Shown: positions 26,488 to 38,101, numbered from the stretch's first letter. The stretch: 46,434 bases of DNA from Dolichospermum planctonicum (GCF_005402965.1 NZ_BJCF01000038.1:1-46434); one strand, 5' to 3'. Program-made: numbers and translations. The notes: generated by a model from the sequence alone, not told the origin.

Positions 26488-27585
26488 TCATTGATTATTG
26501 AGTATTCTTTGCCAAACAGTAAAGCCTAACAGTAAGATAATACTGGCAGCAGTCGCCAGGATCACAGATAAAGTCATGCCCTGGACTTTCATAGCCAGCA
26601 AATTACAGCCCAAAGTAATAGACCATAAGATAAAAGCCGCATTGCGTTGGGATAGTCCCCAAGCCAGCAAACGGTGGTGCAGGTGATCCTTACCAGGTGT
26701 ACTCAAAGGGTTTTTTCCGGCCATGATCCGGCGTATAAACACTTGAGTAGTGTCAATAACTGGTAACAGTAAAAATAAAACTGTAGGTATGAGGGCGTAA
26801 ACAGTATTTAGTTGGAGTTTACCCAAGATACTGGTTGCCGCTAAAACATAACCAAAAAAGTATGCTCCAGCATCACCCATAATGATGTGTGAGGGGTAAA
26901 AATTATGGCGTAAAAAGCCCAAGGCAGCCCCTCCCAAAGCCGCTAGAACTAAAGTAGCAGCAGCGCGATTATCAAACTGAGCAGAAACTCCTAATAAACT
27001 AATAGCAGTAATAAAACTGATACCACCAGCTAAACCATCCATACCGTCCATGAGGTTAATGGCATTAGTGATTCCTACTACCCACAGTACAGTTAAGGCC
27101 ATAGATAAGAGAGAATCAACTGGTGTACCAAAGATAACTTTAATACTGATACCGTTACCAACTAACAAAAGTGCTGTCGTCACCTGAGCCCATAACCGCA
27201 CAGAAGGAGGTAGTCCAAATTGGTCATCAATAAAGCCAACCAGAACTAAAATAGAACCACCCAGGAGAATGGTTAAGACTTGAGCCAAAACCCCCTGGAT
27301 TTCAATTGGCCGCAAGAGACTAGCTAAGACCAAAGCCGCAATTACACCCGCATAAATTGCCAAACCGCCGGCATTAGGTAAAGGTTCTTGATTCAGTCGT
27401 CGGGCATTGGGTTGGTCTGCCCAACCTACCTCTAAGGCAAATTTGCGAATTGTGGGAATTAAAAACCAGGTGACACCTGAAGCTAATAGAAATGTAAACA
27501 CTACAGCTAACCAGCCGGAGCCGCTAGGTTTAGCAATGCCAAGGGATATAAGGAAGTTTTCTAGATTCATCTGCTCCCAAGACAA
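26488..27585 (-). CDS. Undecaprenyl-phosphate sugar-1-phosphate transferase, WecA/TagO/MraY family
   Basis: This is a polytopic membrane enzyme of 365 residues, about ten transmembrane helices, which joins a UDP-HexNAc sugar phosphate to undecaprenyl phosphate at the start of surface-polysaccharide synthesis. Motifs: WADQPNARRLNQEPLPNAGG (family opening), FIDDQFGLPPSVRL (DD motif), GITNAINLMDGMDGLAGG, IIMGDAGAYFFGYVLAAT, and GKDHLHHRLLAWGLS, the His-rich loop typical of WecA/TagO rather than MraY. It is followed in the convergent direction by fabG. The sugar donor is not certain. Confidence 0.92.
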   Translation of the reverse strand: MSWEQMNLENFLISLGIAKPSGSGWLAVVFTFLLASGVTWFLIPTIRKFALEVGWADQPNARRLNQEPLPNAGGLAIYAGVIAALVLASLLRPIEIQGVLAQVLTILLGGSILVLVGFIDDQFGLPPSVRLWAQVTTALLLVGNGISIKVIFGTPVDSLLSMALTVLWVVGITNAINLMDGMDGLAGGISFITAISLLGVSAQFDNRAAATLVLAALGGAALGFLRHNFYPSHIIMGDAGAYFFGYVLAATSILGKLQLNTVYALIPTVLFLLLPVIDTTQVFIRRIMAGKNPLSTPGKDHLHHRLLAWGLSQRNAAFILWSITLGCNLLAMKVQGMTLSVILATAASIILLLGFTVWQRILNNQ

Positions 27586-27691
27586 TCATGGGTTTTATAG
27601 TTAAATATTAGTATCAACTGCTAATGGTAATGTATTTTGGGATTTTGATTGTGCATCTAAATTGTGAAATAAAATAAATTGTGCAAAGGGA

Positions 27692-27718
27692 TTAGCACTC
27701 TTGGTCAGTGAGTGCTAA
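27692..27718 (+). promoter_or_regulatory. CIRCE operator (HrcA-binding) upstream of groEL
   Basis: A perfect CIRCE element is present: TTAGCACTC at 27692-27700, nine-base spacer, GAGTGCTAA at 27710-27718. It lies 33 bases before the groEL ATG. HrcA represses heat-shock genes through this site, so the gene is expected to be derepressed by heat. Confidence 0.97.
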
Positions 27719-27748
27719 ATTGTCTAATGGAAGTATATAGAGAAATAA

Positions 27749-29449
<1,701 letters not shown>

Positions 29450-29494
29450 TTTGATACTGTCCCAAATCCATAATTTATGTAATTGATGAGTTAC

Positions 29495-29525
29495 CCACCC
29501 CTAGAGTGCTGAGGGGTGGTTTTTT
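29495..29525 (+). terminator. Intrinsic terminator of groEL
   Basis: CCACCCCT (29495-29502) pairs with AGGGGTGG (29512-29519), with a nine-base loop and six T directly after. This is a textbook intrinsic terminator 46 bases after the groEL stop. Confidence 0.93.
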
Positions 29526-29540
29526 AACTAATTTTTTGGC

Positions 29541-29654
29541 TATAGCTGTAGCTAGGTTAATTAGGACGCTGCTTCCACCACTTTTGCTGGGCAGTCTTTA
29601 CTATCAAGTCTGGTCATTATGGTTTATGTCTTAATCTTGATGGCTACAGCTATA
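29541..29654. repeat. Possible MITE with 12-bp inverted ends
   Basis: TATAGCTGTAGC (29541-29552) is exactly inverted as GCTACAGCTATA (29643-29654), 114 bases end to end. The interior has no coding frame but contains a smaller inverted pair (CTATCAAG and CTTGATGG). It lies between the groEL terminator and the convergent DUF4912 gene. Confidence 0.55.
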
Positions 29655-29671
29655 AATAGGTAATATTGCCA

Positions 29672-32197
29672 TTAATTCTCTTTCTGTTCCTGAAAAAACT
29701 TTTGGTAAATAGTTTTAGTATTTTCTTCATTAGCAGAAGTAGCAGTCATTTGATAATCAACCAAATTATCCACAAAAGGAAGAGATACCTTAAATGTACC
29801 ATCAGCATTGAGTTTGACATTTTGACCATCAATAGTGACAATTGCATCTTGTTTTGTTGCACCATAAATCACTAATTCGGTATCAACGACAAACCAGAAA
29901 TCTGTACTAGGACTACTGAAGACGTGAACTGTACCAGAACGAGCCAGACATAACCACTGATGATCATTAATTAAATAACCAATTTCTGTCATGTAATCAC
30001 GTTCACCTTTGGGAATAGGTATATAACAATCATGAATTGCGGTTTCACATTCGTATTGTTGCACCAATTCAGGAAACTGATAGCTAAGGTCAAGGTTAGT
30101 AACATCATAGAGACGTACAGCCAAAGTCATAAATCCTTGATTCTTTAACATCTTTTGATGATTTATGGCTTGTTTCAACTTATCGCTATCAGAAATATAC
30201 CAAGATACATAAGCCCATTTGGGAGTGCGGGGTGTGAAGATAATTCTGGTATTTTCATCAGCATTGATTTGGTTAATAGTAGTCCAAGCTGCTATTTCTG
30301 CATCTAACTCCATTGCGATGTTTTCATCTGTGGTTGTAGAAGGGAATGGAGTCGGTAATATTTCTTCTGCTATCTCAGGTATATTGGGTTCAATGTCATT
30401 GGTGATCGAATTTAAAGCCTCTTCCAGATTTAATGGTAAATCGGATAATAAATTTTGATCGGGTGGTGATTGGTGATTTGGTGGAAAGGATATACCGAGT
30501 AATTCTGATAAAGAGATATATTTATCTTCTCTAATTGAAGCAGGAGGTCTATTGAGCAATTCTGATAAAGATATGGTCTTTTGATCAGATGATGTTGATG
30601 TTAGTGGTTCGGATGTTTCTAGTAGAGAATTGGTAAATTCATCTATGGGTATGTCTGAGTCAATTAGATCGTGATGAATACTTGGGATTGGTGGATAATG
30701 ATTATTGACGACAATCACAGGAGCTTCTGTATCCCACATTGTGCCATTATAGTCTAAATCAAGTTCATTAATTTCCTTTATCTGATCCTTTGGGGAAATT
30801 GTCTGGGTGAGAGCTAGATTATTTGCTGCTGTTGCTTGTGGAAAAATGTCCTCTTGAGAGTGATTACCGTTGAGTCCATTATGATTGTTAGTTGTAGTTG
30901 GTGGGATAGCTGCGTCTAGGGTTTCCTTGGTTGCTTCTTGAAAGAGGTAGTCATCCTCTAAATCTTCTGAATCTAATATATTTGAATTTGATTCAGTTGT
31001 TGCATTTAGCGATCGCTTTTTTCTTCCCCACAACAAAGGTAAACAACTAATTAAACCAACAATCAAAAATAAGGGTAATAGCAGCAAAAACCCGATATTT
31101 TTAGTGAGCATTGAAGGGTCACTAAAGGGATTTACCAACTGTATTTCACCCCCAGTTTCTATAGGTTGCTCTGTAGCGGGGCTTGTGGGAATAGGTGATA
31201 AAGATGGATTTTGATCAATTGTAGAAGTTGCTGTTGGGGTTGCTGTTGAGATTTCTGTCGAGGTTAGGGTAGGAGTGGTAACAGTTTGTAATTGACTCGA
31301 CATAATAGCAAGTGCTTCTGCTTGTCTAGCAGCTTTTATAGATTCCTGTCCGGGTTTAGCTAAAATAAATCCGAGAAAATCCTTAACTTTTGGACTGGGA
31401 TTTTGTTGATAAACGTAGACAAAAGGCTGGTAAAAAGGATATTCCACAGTGTCTGGTGAGAAGTCCTGTATTTTCAAGACTCGCACCGCAGGCAATTTAG
31501 AAACCTGATTTGCTAAAACATAGCTAATGCCATCATCACCTAATTCTTTAATTATATTGGCTGTATTATCGTCTAGCATTTGTACAGCATTTCCGTTAGC
31601 AAATTGGCCGGATTTAAATGCTGGATATTCGCTCAAGGAAGCACGAGTATCACTATGGTCGGGATGATCTATCAATCTAATTTTACCTTGAGCATTCCCC
31701 ACTTGTGACCAGTCTGTAATTTCCCCTCGGAAAATTTTCGCCAACTGTTCAGTAGTTAAGCCACCTTGAAAGGGATTATGGTTGCTAACAATGATAGCGA
31801 TTTTTTCCCGACGCACCAGTATTTGTTGTAAACCTTGTGCTTTTTCTTCTGGGGTGAGTCGGCGACCAAGGGCTGCGAGATCAACTTTACCATCTAAAAT
31901 CGCTTTTAATGCCTCTTCATTGCCATTGATAGCAACTTCTACCTGAGTTCCCGAAAACTGTTTTTCAAAGTTTTCTTTTAAGGTTTGGTTAAGGGTGAGA
32001 AAGTTAGCCGAACCGTCAATTTTAACTATTGTGCCATTTTCTACCGTTTGCGGCAGGGAAAAGGCCGGAGTATGAGTCTGGGATTCTGCTTGGACTGGTG
32101 CGGAAATTAAGAAACTTGCTACCATGGGGCTGGTAGTTATGGACATTAATAAAGCCAGATTGATAATTACACTATCTTTTTTTTGTTGTTGCCACAT
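29672..32197 (-). CDS. PstS-like periplasmic binding domain fused to DUF4912 via a membrane helix
   Basis: This is an 841-residue membrane-anchored protein. A signal segment (about 9-37, ending PVQAES) is followed by a phosphate-binding-protein-like domain (about 50-300): TIVKIDGSANF, then VDLAALGRRLTPEEK, VRREKIAIIVSNHNPF, GLTTEQLAKIFRGEITDW and DDGISYVLANQ. A Thr/Pro-rich linker leads to one transmembrane helix (about 367-390, LLWGRKKRS after it). The cytoplasmic part has an acidic low-complexity linker, then DUF4912 at about 640-770 (IIFTPRTPKWAYVSWYIS, LAVRLYDVTNLDL, CYIPIPKGERDYMTEIGYL) and a β-rich tail. The layout suggests sensing outside and binding inside; function is unknown. Confidence 0.85.
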   Translation of the reverse strand: MWQQQKKDSVIINLALLMSITTSPMVASFLISAPVQAESQTHTPAFSLPQTVENGTIVKIDGSANFLTLNQTLKENFEKQFSGTQVEVAINGNEEALKAILDGKVDLAALGRRLTPEEKAQGLQQILVRREKIAIIVSNHNPFQGGLTTEQLAKIFRGEITDWSQVGNAQGKIRLIDHPDHSDTRASLSEYPAFKSGQFANGNAVQMLDDNTANIIKELGDDGISYVLANQVSKLPAVRVLKIQDFSPDTVEYPFYQPFVYVYQQNPSPKVKDFLGFILAKPGQESIKAARQAEALAIMSSQLQTVTTPTLTSTEISTATPTATSTIDQNPSLSPIPTSPATEQPIETGGEIQLVNPFSDPSMLTKNIGFLLLLPLFLIVGLISCLPLLWGRKKRSLNATTESNSNILDSEDLEDDYLFQEATKETLDAAIPPTTTNNHNGLNGNHSQEDIFPQATAANNLALTQTISPKDQIKEINELDLDYNGTMWDTEAPVIVVNNHYPPIPSIHHDLIDSDIPIDEFTNSLLETSEPLTSTSSDQKTISLSELLNRPPASIREDKYISLSELLGISFPPNHQSPPDQNLLSDLPLNLEEALNSITNDIEPNIPEIAEEILPTPFPSTTTDENIAMELDAEIAAWTTINQINADENTRIIFTPRTPKWAYVSWYISDSDKLKQAINHQKMLKNQGFMTLAVRLYDVTNLDLSYQFPELVQQYECETAIHDCYIPIPKGERDYMTEIGYLINDHQWLCLARSGTVHVFSSPSTDFWFVVDTELVIYGATKQDAIVTIDGQNVKLNADGTFKVSLPFVDNLVDYQMTATSANEENTKTIYQKFFQEQKEN

Positions 32198-32619
32198 ACA
32201 TCCCTAATTAAGCTAAAATAAATGGACTACTCGCCAATACTCAAAATAGTTGTTTGATTGAGCAGACGGGTTAATTATACAACTTGAGTCATTTTTATCT
32301 GTAATAACACAAGTGATGAAAATAAAAAAGGGGTCGGGAGTCGGGAGGTGGCTTCCACTCAACAGGCCGAGTAAAAACAGAATGGGAAAAACTTTGATTA
32401 TGGGAGAGACCTGAAAACCCGGTTAGGGTTTGAGGCTTTTGTGGTTAATAAAAATACTTTTCAAGTCACCCTTTAGACTTAAAAGAAAATTCAAGAGATC
32501 AAACTTTGCGCCTTGACGGGAAACATAACTCATACCTGCATTATGTAACGCCAAAAAATTAATTATCCTTGCTATTAAACAACTGTTACTGGTGAATTGA
32601 CAATTGAGCAAGGTAATAT
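32198..32619. other. 422-base spacer, no gene seen
   Basis: A 62-codon minus-strand frame here has no recognisable domain. Two GGGAGTC-like heptamers occur near 32335-32350. The region must contain the promoter of the DUF4912 gene (starting at 32197); no clear -35/-10 pair stands out. Confidence 0.4.
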
Positions 32620-33696
32620 CTACTTTAACATCTCAGTTAACAAAGATGCTGGATGTTGACTATGAGGCCACGCAAAAGCATGACGAAAGGCTGCATTTTG
32701 ACAAGCTTGTAACTGTTGAAAATTAATAATGTCGTAAGTCAAAAGATTTTCATATTCAAAGGGTAGACGCATATTATGCAGCCCGGCATTATCCGTACAA
32801 ATGGCGATATCAACTTCTGCTGCAAAACATCGGTCAAAGACTAATTTTAGCTGACGAATATCCTGCAAAGTGCCTGTTTTTAAATAAGTTGTGGGACAAA
32901 CTTCTAAACATTGTCCTCTTTTAGCAATTTCTGGAAGTAATTCAGGATACAAAAGAGGAATTTGAATACCATGACCAATTCGCATTAAATAGGGTAGCAA
33001 TTCTGGATAACAACCATCTTGAGTTTCATAAAGATGCCCTGTGGTGTTAATATTTAATGAATGGGCATAATTATATAAATGTATCCATTCTGCCATCCTT
33101 TCAGCATAATAGCGATCGCCTCCTGCCACGTCTATGCCGCAAACATATTCCCTATTTCGCGCTGCTAAATCAATAATGGCCTGATTTACCTCGAAAGGTA
33201 AACGGGAGTGCATACAGAGGATTTGACGGGTAATAATGGGATATTCGGGGATATGACTAGATTTACCGACAATATCCACAATTTCCGCCATTTTATCAAT
33301 TCTCTGATTTTGACTCAAATGTTCAGGAGTTCGTAAATATGGGGTATAACGTAATTCCAAATAAGCCAAATTCTCAAAAATATAAGCACCGCGCAATAAG
33401 CGGTAAATAAAGTAGGGTAAGGTTTCCACCGTTTGGACACTTTCTACCAAAGTATGTAGTTCTAGATACTCATCCAATGTATTACGGGGACGGGTGTAAA
33501 AATCTTCAAATTCTGGATATTCAGCAAAGGGAGAAATTAACTCAGTATTGTGACGCTGAAAATATCGCCAGAGGACACGAGGTACAACTGAACCACCTAG
33601 ATGCCGATGCAATTCTGCGTATAAAGCCATAGTGGTATTTTGCTGTAAAAACTTAATTAATTGTAACAAAAACCTAGACAATATTTTCTTTGTCAT
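32620..33696 (-). CDS. Adenosine deaminase-family amidohydrolase
   Basis: This is a metal-dependent deaminase of the adenosine deaminase superfamily, 358 residues. Zinc ligands appear as ELHRHLGG (His30 and His32), later TGHLYE and CTDNAGLHNMRLPFEYE (the family's S/T-D-D/N region, here with Asn for the second Asp). RIGHG precedes the VCPTTYLKTG segment. The sequence differs enough from E. coli Add that the substrate is unsure. ATG 33696 gives a 22-residue extension before ALYAELHRH; the internal ATG at 33630 is a plausible start. It lies 18 bases after the A-T-TE gene on the same strand and is probably co-transcribed with it. Confidence 0.85.
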   Translation of the reverse strand: MTKKILSRFLLQLIKFLQQNTTMALYAELHRHLGGSVVPRVLWRYFQRHNTELISPFAEYPEFEDFYTRPRNTLDEYLELHTLVESVQTVETLPYFIYRLLRGAYIFENLAYLELRYTPYLRTPEHLSQNQRIDKMAEIVDIVGKSSHIPEYPIITRQILCMHSRLPFEVNQAIIDLAARNREYVCGIDVAGGDRYYAERMAEWIHLYNYAHSLNINTTGHLYETQDGCYPELLPYLMRIGHGIQIPLLYPELLPEIAKRGQCLEVCPTTYLKTGTLQDIRQLKLVFDRCFAAEVDIAICTDNAGLHNMRLPFEYENLLTYDIINFQQLQACQNAAFRHAFAWPHSQHPASLLTEMLK

Positions 33697-33714
33697 CCAA
33701 TTTTGAGTAAAATT

Positions 33715-36519
33715 CTACTCTAGATTCTGGGCTTTGTGCAAACAGATTTTCATTTGTTTGGCCAATACCCTGACATTAGGTTCATCAAGAAGGGAAAGAT
33801 GAGATCCGGGAATATATTTAACATCTAAATCACCAATTATTATTTCATCCCAACCAAATTTTGAGTCATATTCCATACCTATAGCATCCGTCCGATTTTC
33901 ATCTTTTGTGCGAAAGAGAGTTACTTTACCTGAATAAGGTTGAAAGGTATATGTATTCATAGCTTGAGTATAAATATCATCCCTGTGTAAATAGTTATTT
34001 ATTTTAGGTGTCCGGGGATTAAATATCTGAGTAACAAGTCGTAAGTAATGTTGAAAAATTTGTTTCATATAAAACTTAGTGTGTTTGTAGAAACTTTTAG
34101 CCTTGTGAGAAATATAGTTAGATCTGCGTTGTCTGATATAATTAAGATGTAAATAAATTCGTTTTAGGAATGATAACCGTCGCTTATAACCGGGACGACA
34201 GGTATCTAACATAGCTAAAAATGCAACTTCTTGACCTTGACGGTGGAGTTGTTGAGCTATTTCATAAGCAATAATACCTCCAAAAGAATATCCTCCCAAA
34301 AAGTAAGGTCCTTGAGGTTGAAGAGTCTGAATTTCTTGAAGATATTGGGAGGCCATGTTTTCAACCCGAACTACAGGAAACCGTTTTTGATCTGGTTTTT
34401 GTGGTTGGAGTCCATACAAGGGTTGTTCTAATCCTAAATGTCTGGCTAAATTGCGATAACATAACACTTCTCCCCCTAAAGGATGAATCATAAATATGGG
34501 TGGTTTTGTCCCGTGGGGTTGAATTTTCACTAAGGATGAATAATTGGCTTTGGGAGTGTTTTCTAAAACTGTTTCTTGGTGAATAATTTGGGCTATTGCT
34601 GCTATTGTAGCTGACGGAAACAAAGCTGCTAGGGGCAATTTTTTAGCAAATATATGTTCTATATCAGCAAATAATCGCACTGCTAATAAGGAATTTCCCC
34701 CCAATTCAAAAAAATCATCTTGAACACCAATGGGTTGAACACCTAATAAATCTCCCCAAACTTTGATTAACTGACTTTCTATATCATTTTGGGGCTTAAC
34801 AAAGTTTTCAGTCCCTTCGGGTTTAATTAAATTAAATGCGGCTAGTCCCTTTCTATCTAGTTTACCATTGGGTGTTAATGGCAAAGTATCTAAAAAAATA
34901 AAGGCACTAGGAAGCATATATTCGGGTAGTTTATTTTGTAAATGTTGTCGGATTTCTTTAGTAGTAGGTGCTGGTTGTTTTTTGGCAACAATATAGGCTA
35001 TGAGACGTTTATTTTCTGGGATATCTTCTGTAGCTACGACCACTGCTTCTTGAAGATGAGGAATTTTCAGCAATTCCATTTCAATTTCTGCAACTTCAAT
35101 ACGGAAACCTCTAATTTTTACCTGAAAATCTTTTCTACCTTTATGAACTAAACAACCATCAGATTGAATACAGCCTAAATCACCAGTGCGGTAAATTCTT
35201 TCTTTACTATTTTGAATATCTGGTAAAAAGACAGTTTGGGTTAATTCTGGTTTTTGCCAATAACCCAGAGCTAAATATTCACTTTTTAGAGCAATTTCTC
35301 CAGTATTACCATTTTTAACTTCTAGGCCATTTTCATCTAAAATGACAACTTCCATATCTTGAACTGGGTAGCCCATAGGTATGGTACTATTTGCAATTTT
35401 CGTGTTTTTATCAACTATGAAATTACAAAAAGTTCCTGCTTCTGTTGCACCTAAACTGGCATATAAAATACAATTTGCAGAAAAATACTTTTTGTAGTTT
35501 TCTACATCTCTAATTAAGGTAGCTTCACCACCTAATTTAACTAGACGAATTTTAGGAAATTGTTCTGTATCTGTCAGGATCTCTACAAAATGTCTAAATA
35601 GGGTTGTAAAGGAATGATAAATAGTAATTTCTGATGTAATTAGCCATTTTACTAAATTAGTTAATCCCTGCTCTTTGACATTAAAAGGATAGAGACTAGC
35701 ACCATTAAGTAAAGTGTAGAAAATACATAATATTCCTCCCAATGCACTACAGGAATAGAGGAAAACTACACGATCTTGATGGCTAATTAATAAGGTTTTT
35801 GTATCATTCATGCAGTAATGTAAAGAATTTCGATGACTATGCACTACTCCTTTAGGTTTACCGGTTGAACCACTAGTGTAAATTATATAAGCTAGTGTTT
35901 CTGGTGATATTTTAATCAGAGGATTTTTCTGAGAATTATTGCTATTAATATTGTCTTTAATATTATCTATATTAAATAATTGACAATTATTAGCTAATTT
36001 CCTGGCTAAATCCAAATTCAAATTATTAGTAATGAATGCAACGGCTTGGGAATCTTCAATAATATAAGTAAGTCTATCAACGGGAAATGTGGGATCTAAA
36101 GGAACAAAGATTTTACCTGTTTTTAAAACTCCCAGAATACTTGTAATGAAATCTGCACCTTTTTCTAGCAATAAGACAATTACTTCTGGTTGTTCTCCTC
36201 TTTGGGAGAGAATTGTATTTGCTAACCGATTAGCATTTTCATTTAATTGTCTGTAGGTCAGGATTTGATTATTGGTTTTGATAGCAATAGCATGAGGATA
36301 TTTATTAACTTGTTGTTCAAATCGTTGAGGAATAGATTGCTCAATCTCTGACTTAGGAAAATCTATAAAACCTTCCGGTTTTGCAATTAAACGATTACAA
36401 ACAAACTTTTGCTGAAAAATTGCACTAGGAATTGTCTGATAAATATTAGTCATTGGTATATATCCTACTTGATTTATGGTAAAGTTCTGGCTTTTTAAGC
36501 TGATTTTAGATTCAATCAT
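33715..36519 (-). CDS. NRPS-like enzyme: adenylation, carrier and thioesterase domains (A-T-TE)
   Basis: This is a 934-residue single-module enzyme without a condensation domain. The A domain spans about 60-560: TSGSTGKPKG (215-224), GATEAG (357-362), YRTGDLG (443-449) and the catalytic Lys in NGKLDRK (Lys553). The carrier domain has DDFFELGGNS with Ser610 for phosphopantetheine. The thioesterase has GYSFGG (Ser745), Asp772 and His907. By eye the usual specificity Asp of the A4 motif (FDxS) is not present; the region reads YSCSALGGILCIFY. That suggests a substrate other than a common α-amino acid (inference). The product is unknown. Context includes a PF10014 dioxygenase and an adenosine-deaminase relative. 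Confidence 0.9.
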   Translation of the reverse strand: MIESKISLKSQNFTINQVGYIPMTNIYQTIPSAIFQQKFVCNRLIAKPEGFIDFPKSEIEQSIPQRFEQQVNKYPHAIAIKTNNQILTYRQLNENANRLANTILSQRGEQPEVIVLLLEKGADFITSILGVLKTGKIFVPLDPTFPVDRLTYIIEDSQAVAFITNNLNLDLARKLANNCQLFNIDNIKDNINSNNSQKNPLIKISPETLAYIIYTSGSTGKPKGVVHSHRNSLHYCMNDTKTLLISHQDRVVFLYSCSALGGILCIFYTLLNGASLYPFNVKEQGLTNLVKWLITSEITIYHSFTTLFRHFVEILTDTEQFPKIRLVKLGGEATLIRDVENYKKYFSANCILYASLGATEAGTFCNFIVDKNTKIANSTIPMGYPVQDMEVVILDENGLEVKNGNTGEIALKSEYLALGYWQKPELTQTVFLPDIQNSKERIYRTGDLGCIQSDGCLVHKGRKDFQVKIRGFRIEVAEIEMELLKIPHLQEAVVVATEDIPENKRLIAYIVAKKQPAPTTKEIRQHLQNKLPEYMLPSAFIFLDTLPLTPNGKLDRKGLAAFNLIKPEGTENFVKPQNDIESQLIKVWGDLLGVQPIGVQDDFFELGGNSLLAVRLFADIEHIFAKKLPLAALFPSATIAAIAQIIHQETVLENTPKANYSSLVKIQPHGTKPPIFMIHPLGGEVLCYRNLARHLGLEQPLYGLQPQKPDQKRFPVVRVENMASQYLQEIQTLQPQGPYFLGGYSFGGIIAYEIAQQLHRQGQEVAFLAMLDTCRPGYKRRLSFLKRIYLHLNYIRQRRSNYISHKAKSFYKHTKFYMKQIFQHYLRLVTQIFNPRTPKINNYLHRDDIYTQAMNTYTFQPYSGKVTLFRTKDENRTDAIGMEYDSKFGWDEIIIGDLDVKYIPGSHLSLLDEPNVRVLAKQMKICLHKAQNLE

Positions 36520-36740
36520 TGAAGATTTTAAATCTAAAACCTATGATGGTATTAATGGAAATTTTAGATGATAATTTATATCTTTTTCGTTTATCTTACT
36601 TCCTTTAAATCAAAATGTGGATTTATAAAAATAAATTGTACGAGCAATTATGATAAACCGCTATACCTAATGACCAGGTTTCATCAAATCTTTATTTATG
36701 CTGTAAATAAATTAACTAAATTGATATAAAAATATAGATT

Positions 36741-36763
36741 CCCGATTTTTTGAATAAATCGAG
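36741..36763. repeat. CCCGA-type hairpin repeat, copy 1
   Basis: CCCGATTTTTTGAAT...ATCGAG is an imperfect hairpin sitting just after the stop codon of the minus-strand TPR gene. It resembles the copy at 38102-38124. It may act as a terminator or be a dispersed REP-like element. Confidence 0.5.
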
Positions 36764-36779
36764 AATATTGAATTAATTA

Positions 36780-38039
36780 TCAGTTGCGTTCTCTCTCCAA
36801 CTGCTCAATTACTCTTTGTAAATACCAATCATCTGACATTCCCGGCTCATGATATTCTTGTTGTTGAATTAAGCGTTCTGCTATTTCCCAGTGTCCCCCC
36901 ACTAAACGCAAAAGTCGCTGACGTAAAACTTCATATTTCTGATTTTTGATTTCGGGACTAGATGTTTGGATTTTTTGTAAATTATTTAATACTTCTTGGT
37001 AATTTTCCCAGTCTTCTTGTTCACAATAAATACTAGCTGCTTTTTGATAATCGGATACAGCATTTTGCATTTCTTCTAACAATGTATAGGCCAGACCGCG
37101 ATTATAGTATGCTGGAGCATGATCAGGATGAATTTCCAATGCTTGACTATAATCTTGAATTGCGTGGAGATAATCACCCATAGTCCGATAAATATTACCT
37201 TTAGCAACATAAACTAAAGGATCTTGTGGCTGCATTTTCAATGCTTGGTTTAAGTCAGATAATGCACCTTGATAATCACCAATTTGGAAACGTGCTTTTC
37301 CGCGATTTCTATAAACAATTGCGTCTTGAAAATTTAGTTTTATTGCATAATTAAAGTCGGCTATAGCGTCTTGATAATTACCAATTTTACACTGGATTAC
37401 TCCCCGAAAACAATAAGCTTTTCCATCATTTGGATCAGTTTTTAATACCCAATTTAAATCAGCAATTGCTTCTTGTGTTTCTCCATTTTCTGCTTTTGCT
37501 AATAATTGATGAAAATATTGATTTGTAGAGATAATAGATAGAGGTGTAGATTTAGTTATTTGCGTTTTTTCAGGTGGTTGTAACTGTTGAATTTTCTGCA
37601 AACAGGCTTGACATTTTTCTTTGTTTTTTTGTTCTAAATATAGTTTAGCTGCTTTTTTAAAATTATTAATTGCATCTTGAATATCCCCTTGTTTTCGTCT
37701 TACTATTCCCCGTAAATCATAAGCAGCAGCATAATTAGAATTAAGACGAATTGCGCTGTCTAAATCATCTAAAGCACCAGGAAAATTTTTTAATGTTAAT
37801 CTAGCCAAAGCTCGACAGTAAAAAACTTCTGGAATAGATTCATCCAGCTTTATAGCTGTGGTATAATCATAAACGGCTGGCAAAATTTCTCCTGAATCAT
37901 AATATGCTAAACCCCGTTGGATATATGCTTTGGTAAATTTAGGATTTTCCTGAATAGCCAAGTTAAAATCTGCTATAGCACCAGTATAATCTTTTTGTTG
38001 GGCTTTTTCTAATCCCCGATTGTAAAATTCGTTATTCAT
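36780..38039 (-). CDS. Tetratricopeptide repeat protein
   Basis: This is a 419-residue protein with at least eight TPR units in two groups (about 1-145 and 185-340), each with the pattern AI.DF..AI..NP....AYI.RG.AY...G, for example DYTGAIADFNLAIQENPKFTKAYIQ. A linker of about 40 residues (KTQITKSTPLSIISTNQYF) separates the groups. The C-terminal 70 residues (RQRLLRLVGGHWEIAERLIQQQEYHEPGMSDDWYLQRVIEQLERERN) form a different helical motif common in cyanobacterial proteins. No signal peptide is visible. TPR arrays bind proteins, but the partner is unknown. It lies between the 2OG-oxygenase and the A-T-TE genes. Confidence 0.88.
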   Translation of the reverse strand: MNNEFYNRGLEKAQQKDYTGAIADFNLAIQENPKFTKAYIQRGLAYYDSGEILPAVYDYTTAIKLDESIPEVFYCRALARLTLKNFPGALDDLDSAIRLNSNYAAAYDLRGIVRRKQGDIQDAINNFKKAAKLYLEQKNKEKCQACLQKIQQLQPPEKTQITKSTPLSIISTNQYFHQLLAKAENGETQEAIADLNWVLKTDPNDGKAYCFRGVIQCKIGNYQDAIADFNYAIKLNFQDAIVYRNRGKARFQIGDYQGALSDLNQALKMQPQDPLVYVAKGNIYRTMGDYLHAIQDYSQALEIHPDHAPAYYNRGLAYTLLEEMQNAVSDYQKAASIYCEQEDWENYQEVLNNLQKIQTSSPEIKNQKYEVLRQRLLRLVGGHWEIAERLIQQQEYHEPGMSDDWYLQRVIEQLERERN

Positions 38040-38101
38040 AATTGGTAATGGAAAAAAATCAAGAATTTCTTAATTTAATTATACACCAATTCAACCAGAT
38101 A

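Noticed and set aside
32423..32611. A 62-codon minus-strand frame between the DUF4912 and deaminase genes
   Set aside because: No recognisable domain, no ribosome site, and composition like the surrounding spacer.
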